A stretch of DNA of 14,824 nucleotides from the NCBI GenBank assembly GCA_964343975.1, contig CAYFLU010000083.1:1-14824 (forward strand), given 5' to 3'. Both the position numbers and the translations under genes were made by a program. Shown in pieces: positions 10,079-14,824 of this stretch. Each line of letters begins with the position of its first letter. Position 1 is the first letter of the stretch. A model generated the notes under the pieces. It saw only the letters and a program-made list of their open reading frames with translations. It had not been told where the DNA came from and did not search any database. This DNA is from SCUN01 sp964343975 (GTDB lineage Bacteria > Acidobacteriota > Vicinamibacteria > Vicinamibacterales > SCN-69-37).

Positions 10079-10083
10079 GGGAG
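10079..10083 (+). promoter_or_regulatory. Ribosome binding site deciding the queC start
   Basis: GGGAG, eight bases before the ATG at 10092. It favours 10092 over the in-frame ATG at 10077, which overlaps the queE stop and itself sits next to this motif. Confidence 0.55.
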
Positions 10084-10091
10084 CGGCACCG

Positions 10092-10766
10092 ATGAAGGCG
10101 ATCGTGTTGCTATCGGGCGGCCTCGATTCGACCACCGCCGCGGCGATGGCGCGCAAGGAAGGGTGGGAGCTCTACGGTCTCACCGTCAAGTACGGCCAGG
10201 TGCACGCGGCGGAACTCGCGGCGGCACGGCGCGTGGCGCAGGCGCTCGGGTTTGTCCGGCACATCGAACTCGACGTGGCGCTGAGCGCCTTCGGCGGGTC
10301 GTCGCTGCTCGGCGCGGGCGAGATTCCGAAGGACCGCGCGCTCGACGACGCGTCGATTCCGTCGACGTACGTGCCGGCGCGCAACACGGTGTTTCTGTCA
10401 CTCGCGCTCGGCTGGGCCGAGGTGGTCGGCGCTGAGCGCATCGTGATCGGCGTGAACGCGCTCGACTACTCGGGGTATCCCGATTGCCGGCCGGAGTTCA
10501 TCGCGGCGTTCGAATATCTGGCGAGCCTCGCGACCAAAGTGGGCGTCGAAGGCCGGCCGCTGCGCGTCTACGCGCCGCTGTTGCCGCTGACAAAGGCTGG
10601 CATCATCCGGCTGGGACGCGAACTGGGCGTCGACTACGGCCTGACCCACAGTTGTTACGATCCGCGTCCGGACGGCGGCCCGTGCGGGCACTGCGACAGT
10701 TGCGTGCTCCGCGCGAAGGGATTTGCCGAGGCGGGCGTCGACGATCCGCTGATTCCGTCCGCCTAG
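10092..10766 (+). CDS. queC: 7-cyano-7-deazaguanine (preQ0) synthase
   Basis: ATP-dependent enzyme that turns 7-carboxy-7-deazaguanine and ammonia into preQ0, the precursor of queuosine in tRNA (or of 7-deazaguanine DNA modification in some bacteria). The product has 224 residues. Seen: MKAIVLLSGGLDSTTAA with the PP-loop ATP motif SGGLDS (8-13), VKYGQVHAAEL, STYVPARNTVFLS (90-103), NALDYSGYPDCRPEFI, and the zinc-binding cysteines C188, C198, C201 and C204 in a CYDP...CGHCDSC arrangement. The ATG at 10092 matches the family N-terminus. The ATG at 10077 would add five residues. It ends with tandem stops TAGTAG. Substrate channelling from the adjacent queE product is plausible. Confidence 0.96.
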   Translation: MKAIVLLSGGLDSTTAAAMARKEGWELYGLTVKYGQVHAAELAAARRVAQALGFVRHIELDVALSAFGGSSLLGAGEIPKDRALDDASIPSTYVPARNTVFLSLALGWAEVVGAERIVIGVNALDYSGYPDCRPEFIAAFEYLASLATKVGVEGRPLRVYAPLLPLTKAGIIRLGRELGVDYGLTHSCYDPRPDGGPCGHCDSCVLRAKGFAEAGVDDPLIPSA

Positions 10767-10782
10767 TAGTCTCCGCCTCCGT

Positions 10783-10788
10783 TAGAAT
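10783..10788 (+). promoter_or_regulatory. -10 box of the histidine kinase gene (leaderless start)
   Basis: TAGAAT, six bases before the GTG at 10795, in the 28-bp gap after queC. No Shine-Dalgarno precedes the GTG, so the transcript would start at or beside the start codon. It resembles the CATAATC-GGGCGTG arrangement at 6004-6017. Confidence 0.45.
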
Positions 10789-10794
10789 CGCGGC

Positions 10795-12177
10795 GTGTCC
10801 CCGCTCAAGGCGCGCACGCAGCTCATCGCGGGTACCGCGGTCATTCTGGCCGTGGCCTCGGTGTTCTGGGCTCTCGCCGCGCGCGCGACCTACGAAGAGC
10901 AGGTGCGCATCCTCGGCCAGCAGTTGCCGGTGCTCGCCCGCACCGCCGCCAATGCGCTCGAGCCCGACACCGATCCTCCCGCCACACTGACACGCGTGCT
11001 CGAAGGGTTGCAGGTCACGCCCGACAGCGCCGCGGTGGTGTTCGGCAGCGACGGGCGCGTGCTGGGCCAGATCGGTGCGACGGACGTCGTGCGGACCGCG
11101 ACGACGTTGCCGGTGGGCGTCGTCACCGCGCGCACGGATGTTGACGGCGTGGACCGGTTGTGGGGTGTCGTGGCGCGGCCCGATGGGCGGCTGCGCGTCG
11201 CGATCGCCCGGCCGACGCACATCGCGCTCGACCGCGTGTGGCCCATCTGGCGGCGCAACTTCCGCATCGTGTTCCTTGGCACGCTCCTGGTGCTCACGGT
11301 GCTCTCGATCGTGATCGGCCGCACGACGCGCGGCCTCCGGCAGCTCGAAGACATGGCCGCGCGCGTCGGGCGCGGCGATCTGTCCACGCCGCAGCCCTAC
11401 CCGATGCCGTCGCAGGAGTTGGCGGCGCTCCAAACGCAGATGGCCGAGATGATCGGTCAGCTGCGCGACCTGCAGAAGCAGGTCGTGCGGCAGGAGCGGC
11501 TCGCGGCGATCGGCACGCTCGTCTCCGGCGTGGCGCACGAGATCAGCAATCCGCTGCAGTCGATCCTCGGCAGCGCGCAGGTCATGGCCGCGCGACCGGA
11601 TCTGCCCGAGCCGATGCGCGCCGACCTCGGCGTCATCCAGGGCGAGTGCGTGCGCGCCGGCACGATCATCCGCAACCTCACGCGCTTCACGCGCCAGCAG
11701 TCCGCCGGGCCGACGACCTTCCCGTTGAGCGACGTCGTGCGGTGGCTCACCGAATTGTGGGAGCGCCGGCTCGTCGAGCAGTCGATCGCGCTCGAGCTCG
11801 ACGATCGGGCGTCACGCCCCGTCAACGCCGTGTCGGCCGAAATCCAGCAGGTGGCGCTCAACTTCCTCGTCAACGCCGAATACGCCGTCCGCGCCGGCAC
11901 GGGCCGGGAGCGCAAGGTCATCGTGCGCACGCGGGATGCGGAGAACGGCTTCGTGCGCTTCGAGGTCGAAGACACCGGCCCGGGCGTGCCCGCGGCGGAT
12001 GAAGAACGACTTTTCGTGCCGTTCTTCACGACCAAGCCGGTCGGCGAAGGCACCGGGCTCGGGCTGTCGGTGAGCTACGGCATCATTCATTCACACAACG
12101 GGTGCATCGGGTACGAGCGCGGGGCGCTCGGCGGCGCCCGCTTCTTCTTCGAGATTCCGGCGGCGAGACCAGCATGA
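10795..12177 (+). CDS. Membrane sensor histidine kinase
   Basis: 460 residues. Two membrane helices (about 9-29 and 155-175) enclose a sensor region of about 125 residues that I do not recognise. It holds a hydrophobic AAVVFGSDGRVLGQIG segment and a GVVARPDGRLRVAIA segment, PAS/CHASE-like in feel. A HAMP-like linker follows (about 175-228; RGLRQLEDMAARVGRGDLS), then the phosphoacceptor helix VSGVAHEISNPLQSILG with His248. The ATPase domain has an N box QVALNFLVNAEYAV, G1 DTGPGVP (393-399), F box LFVPFFTTKP and G2 GTGLGLS (419-425). All catalytic boxes are intact. The start is GTG at 10795. The stop overlaps the next start (ATGA). No response regulator is in the window, so the partner is elsewhere. 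The signal is unknown. Confidence 0.94.
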   Translation: MSPLKARTQLIAGTAVILAVASVFWALAARATYEEQVRILGQQLPVLARTAANALEPDTDPPATLTRVLEGLQVTPDSAAVVFGSDGRVLGQIGATDVVRTATTLPVGVVTARTDVDGVDRLWGVVARPDGRLRVAIARPTHIALDRVWPIWRRNFRIVFLGTLLVLTVLSIVIGRTTRGLRQLEDMAARVGRGDLSTPQPYPMPSQELAALQTQMAEMIGQLRDLQKQVVRQERLAAIGTLVSGVAHEISNPLQSILGSAQVMAARPDLPEPMRADLGVIQGECVRAGTIIRNLTRFTRQQSAGPTTFPLSDVVRWLTELWERRLVEQSIALELDDRASRPVNAVSAEIQQVALNFLVNAEYAVRAGTGRERKVIVRTRDAENGFVRFEVEDTGPGVPAADEERLFVPFFTTKPVGEGTGLGLSVSYGIIHSHNGCIGYERGALGGARFFFEIPAARPA

Positions 12178-13376
12178 CGGCACGGCTCTACTACGACGAC
12201 GCGCAACTTCTGACCTTCGACGCCACGGTGACGGCCTGCGACACGCACGGCGACGCGGTGCACATCACGCTCGACCGCACGGCGTTCTATCCGACGTCCG
12301 GGGGGCAACCCTTCGACACCGGCACGCTCACGCCGGATGGCGGTGCGGCGATGGCCGTGAAGGATGTGATCGACGACGAGGCGACGGGCGAGATTCGTCA
12401 CGTGGCGGCGGGGCCCATCGCGCCGGGCACGCGCGTGCGGGGCGAGATCAACGCGCTGCGCCGCCGCGACCACATGCAGCAGCACACCGGGCAGCACATC
12501 CTGTCGGCCGCGTTCGAACAGATCGTGCAGGCCCGCACGGTCAGCTTTCACATGGGCGCCGAGACGTCGACGATCGATCTGCATCGCGAGCTGACGCCGG
12601 GAGACATCACGCTCGGCGAAGGCGCGGCGAACCAGTGTGTGCTGCGCGATCTCGAGGTGCGCGTGCGGTACGCGAGCGCCGAAGAGGCGGCCGCGCTGCC
12701 GTTGCGCAAGGAGTCCACGCGCACCGGGACATTGCGACTGGTCGAGGTCCCGGGCTTCGACCTGTCGGCCTGCGGCGGCACCCACGTGCCGCGCACGGGC
12801 ATGATCGGGTCGATCCTCATCACGGGGTGGGAGCGCTTCAAGGGCGGGAGCCGCGTGTCGTTCGTGTGCGGTCTGCGCGCGTTGACCGCATTTGCGGCCC
12901 TCCGCCACGTCACGCAGGAGGCCGCCCGCGCCCTGAGCCTCGGCGTGCCGGAGATTCCAGAGGCCGTGTCACGGTTACAGGGCCAGATCAAAGACCAGCA
13001 GAAGGTCATTCGCGAGCTACAAGAACAGGTCACGGCCCGGCTGGCCGAGGAACTCCGGGCCAGTGCCGTGGTCGGGAATAACGGGACCCGAATCGTAGTC
13101 CGAGCACAAGCCGGCTGGGATGCGAACGCGATCAAGTTTCTCGCGTCCGCCATCGTCAGCAGCCCCGGCTTCGTCGTCGTAATAGTGGGCGACGGGAGTC
13201 CGGCGCCGGTCGTTGTGGCCCGGTCGTCGGATGTCGCGTTTGATGCCGGGGCCTGGATGAAGGCCGCGACGTCTGACCTCGGTGGGCGCGGTGGAGGCCG
13301 TCCCGAGTTGGCACAGGGCGGCGTGGCCGCGCCGGTGGCTGACATCCTGGCCAGGGCGACGGCGACGCTGGGATAG
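12174..13376 (+). CDS. Alanyl-tRNA editing protein with DHHA1 domain (AlaX-L type)
   Basis: Freestanding relative of the alanyl-tRNA synthetase editing domain that hydrolyses mischarged Ser- (or Gly-) tRNA(Ala). 400 residues. Residues 1-90 form the beta-barrel region, with RTAFYPTSGGQPFDTG (family: FYP.SGGQ..D.G) at 35-50. The editing core has DHMQQHTGQHILSAAF with H104 and H108, and SACGGTHVPRTG with C200 and H204. These four are the zinc-binding residues and all are present. RFKGGSRVSFVCG (221-233) matches the family RKKKG..R..F..G motif. A coiled coil spans about 263-295, and the C-terminal DHHA1 domain ends in GGRGGGRPELAQGG (370-383). There is no synthetase catalytic domain, so it is not AlaRS itself. 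The ATGA overlap with the sensor kinase gene implies coupled translation. Confidence 0.93.
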   Translation: MTARLYYDDAQLLTFDATVTACDTHGDAVHITLDRTAFYPTSGGQPFDTGTLTPDGGAAMAVKDVIDDEATGEIRHVAAGPIAPGTRVRGEINALRRRDHMQQHTGQHILSAAFEQIVQARTVSFHMGAETSTIDLHRELTPGDITLGEGAANQCVLRDLEVRVRYASAEEAAALPLRKESTRTGTLRLVEVPGFDLSACGGTHVPRTGMIGSILITGWERFKGGSRVSFVCGLRALTAFAALRHVTQEAARALSLGVPEIPEAVSRLQGQIKDQQKVIRELQEQVTARLAEELRASAVVGNNGTRIVVRAQAGWDANAIKFLASAIVSSPGFVVVIVGDGSPAPVVVARSSDVAFDAGAWMKAATSDLGGRGGGRPELAQGGVAAPVADILARATATLG

Positions 13377-13379
13377 AAT
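13374..13379 (+). promoter_or_regulatory. Possible -10 box for the vWA gene, overlapping a stop codon
   Basis: TAGAAT, whose TAG is the stop codon of the tRNA-editing gene. Transcription from here would begin near 13386 and leave a leader of about 40 bases carrying the GAGGGGG ribosome binding site. It shares TAGAATC with the kinase promoter at 10783. The -35 region is not convincing. Confidence 0.35.
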
Positions 13380-13414
13380 CCGGCACGTTTCCACAACACG
13401 ACGCACGACCTGAA

Positions 13415-13421
13415 GAGGGGG
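13415..13421 (+). promoter_or_regulatory. Ribosome binding site of the vWA gene
   Basis: GAGGGGG, a strong Shine-Dalgarno sequence, ends six bases before a CTG codon at 13428. The only TTG nearby (13440) is 18 bases away, and no ATG or GTG lies closer in this frame. The spacing therefore points to CTG as the initiation codon. Confidence 0.65.
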
Positions 13422-13427
13422 CGCCCG

Positions 13428-14824
13428 CTGATCGCTTCGTTGTTTCAGTTCCTGTTCAAGTACCAGCCACTGGTGTTCGAGCAGGGCACGTTCGTCTGGG
13501 GGGCGACTCGCTCCGGCTGGCTCGCGATCCTGATTGCGGCCGGCGCGACGGCGTACGCGATCTCGAGTTACCGGCAGGTGGCGCGTCAGGCGACAGGACG
13601 CGATCGCGCGATCCTCATCGGCTTGCGTGTGGCCGCGATGGCGATCGTGCTCTTCTGCCTCATGCGTCCGGCGATGATTCTCAAGGCCGCCGTGCCGCAG
13701 CAGAACTTTCTCGGCGTGCTCGTCGACGACTCGCGGTCGATGCGGATCCCCGACGAAGGCGGCAAGCCGCGCGCCGAGTACATCTCCACGAACTTCTCGA
13801 AGCCCGACAGCCCGCTGCTGGCGGCGCTCACCAAGCGCTTCGCCGTGCGGCAGTTCAAGTTCGCGACGAATGCGGAGCGCGTGGCCAATGCGGGCGCGCT
13901 CACGTTCGACGGCACCTCCTCGCGGCTCGGCGACGCGCTTGATCGCGCGCGCGACGAGCTGACGGGCCTCCCGCTGTCGGGCCTGCTCGTCGTCAGCGAC
14001 GGCGCCGACACGGCCGACAACGCCTTCGAAGCCTCGATCAGCCAGCTCAAGGCGCAGGGCGTGCCGGTGTTTGCGATCGGCCTCGGCCAGGAGCACCTCT
14101 CGAAGGACATTCAGGTGTCGCGCGTGGATACGCCGCGCCGCGTGCTCAAGGGCACCGCGCTCGTCGTCGACGTCGTCGTGATGCAGAACGGCTACGCGGG
14201 CAAGAAGGTGCCGCTCAATGTGGAGAGCGACGGCCGGCTGTTGGCACAGCAGGAGATTCTGCTGCCGCAGAACGGCGAGTCGAGCACGTTCCGCGTGCAG
14301 TTCCTCGCGCCCGACGCCGGCCTGCGCACGTTCCGCTTCCGCGTGCCGACGCAGGATGGCGAGCAGGTTGCCGAGAACAACCAGCGCGACAGCCGCATCG
14401 AGGTCTACGACCGCAAGGAGAAGATCCTCTACTACGAAGGCGAGCCGCGATTCGAAGCCAAGTTCATCCGTCAGGCGCTCGAAGGCGACGAGAACGTGCA
14501 GGTCGTGCTGCTGCAGCGCACGAACGAGAAGAAGTATCTGCGGCTCGGCGTCGACAACGCGGACGAACTCTTCGGCGGGTTCCCGACGACGCGTGAAGAG
14601 CTCTTCGCGTATCGCTCGATCATTCTCGGCAGTGTGCCGGCCAACGCCTTCACGAACGATCAGCTCAAGATGATCGCGGAGTTCGTGAACGTGCGTGGCG
14701 GCGGCTTGCTGATGCTCGGCGGCCGCAAGGCGTTCTCGGAAGGCGGCTGGGCCGGCACGCCGGTGGGCGAAGTGCTGCCGGTGGTGCTCACGCCGGGGCT
14801 CGAGCAGGCGGCGGAGTTCTTCAG
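13428..14824 (+). CDS. Membrane-anchored von Willebrand factor A domain protein with glutamine-amidotransferase-like C-terminal region; CTG start; 3'-truncated
   Basis: The open frame runs to the window end; 465 residues are visible from the CTG at 13428. The in-frame stop upstream is the TAG of the previous gene (13374), and no ATG or GTG occurs before 13473. Seen: N-terminal SLFQFLFKYQPLVFEQG, membrane helices at about 31-46 and 61-85, and a vWA domain from about 94. Its metal-ion-dependent adhesion site is complete: DDSRS (100-104, DxSxS), the Thr in DGTSSRLGDAL (163), and Asp in VVSDGAD (191). An Ig-like stretch lies at about 235-325. The region from 331 (ILYYEGEPRFEAKFI, SIILGSVPANAFT, IAEFVNVRGGGLLMLGG) resembles the class I glutamine-amidotransferase-like domain of large membrane vWA proteins. 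Such genes often sit near moxR and DUF58 genes; none is visible here. Role unknown, probably envelope-related. If TTG 13440 is used the protein is four residues shorter. Confidence 0.85.
   Translation, partial: MIASLFQFLFKYQPLVFEQGTFVWGATRSGWLAILIAAGATAYAISSYRQVARQATGRDRAILIGLRVAAMAIVLFCLMRPAMILKAAVPQQNFLGVLVDDSRSMRIPDEGGKPRAEYISTNFSKPDSPLLAALTKRFAVRQFKFATNAERVANAGALTFDGTSSRLGDALDRARDELTGLPLSGLLVVSDGADTADNAFEASISQLKAQGVPVFAIGLGQEHLSKDIQVSRVDTPRRVLKGTALVVDVVVMQNGYAGKKVPLNVESDGRLLAQQEILLPQNGESSTFRVQFLAPDAGLRTFRFRVPTQDGEQVAENNQRDSRIEVYDRKEKILYYEGEPRFEAKFIRQALEGDENVQVVLLQRTNEKKYLRLGVDNADELFGGFPTTREELFAYRSIILGSVPANAFTNDQLKMIAEFVNVRGGGLLMLGGRKAFSEGGWAGTPVGEVLPVVLTPGLEQAAEFF

Noticed and set aside
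10603..11538. 311-codon minus-strand open frame across queC and the kinase gene
   Set aside because: Composition is typical of an antisense shadow (Arg/His/Ala-rich) and it spans two well-supported genes and their gap.
12174..13376. Truncated alanyl-tRNA synthetase pseudogene
   Set aside because: It has its own start, all four zinc-binding residues, a complete DHHA1 end and a length typical of freestanding AlaX-L proteins.
13017..14096. 359-codon open frame on the minus strand across the tRNA-editing and vWA genes
   Set aside because: It is Arg/Ala/Glu-rich and shows no recognisable motif. The opposite strand encodes clear DHHA1 and vWA motifs, so it is a GC-rich shadow.

Overview
The window is a dense, high-GC stretch of bacterial chromosome. 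Ten protein-coding genes fill almost all of it and the longest gap is about 125 bp. No RNA gene, insertion sequence, prophage or CRISPR array was found. Codon choice (strong G/C at third positions), the gene set and the style of the secreted and efflux proteins suggest an Acidobacteriota-type soil bacterium, possibly the Vicinamibacteria. That is an inference from protein resemblance; no marker gene is present.

Layout. (1) 1-1109, +: the 3' part of an endonuclease III gene, overlapped ATGA-style by an exported cyclophilin-type prolyl isomerase. Two strong hairpins end this unit. (2) 1182-5890, -: a two-gene RND efflux operon, lipoprotein adaptor first and then the inner-membrane pump, joined by a GTGA overlap. 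No TolC-type outer membrane factor or regulator lies beside it. Both proteins carry glycine/arginine-rich low-complexity stretches. (3) 6015-8480, +: a large secreted protein with an EXORDIUM/PHI-1-like N-terminal region, two fibronectin type III domains and six exact-register 47-residue DxDGDxxxD repeats. (4) 8500-9378, -: a DUF72/YecE protein. (5) 9436-10766, +: queE and queC, two consecutive steps of preQ0 (7-deazaguanine) synthesis. (6) 10795-13376, +: a membrane sensor histidine kinase overlapped ATGA-style by an alanyl-tRNA editing protein (AlaX-L type). (7) 13428 to the window end, +: a membrane-anchored von Willebrand A protein whose reading frame lacks an ATG, GTG or TTG start well placed behind its ribosome binding site. 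CTG is the best start.

How the parts relate. queE, queC and the AlaX gene all concern tRNA quality or modification (or, for preQ0, possibly DNA modification), with a sensor kinase embedded among them. The efflux operon and the secreted protein are divergently transcribed from a 124-bp gap. Several transcription units show a TANAAT-like -10 box only 5-8 bases before the start codon, which suggests leaderless or nearly leaderless mRNAs.

I see no clear new defence or mobile system. The most unusual items are the CTG-start vWA gene, the matched Gly/Arg-rich segments in both efflux proteins, the domain architecture of the secreted repeat protein, and the kinase/tRNA-editing overlap.
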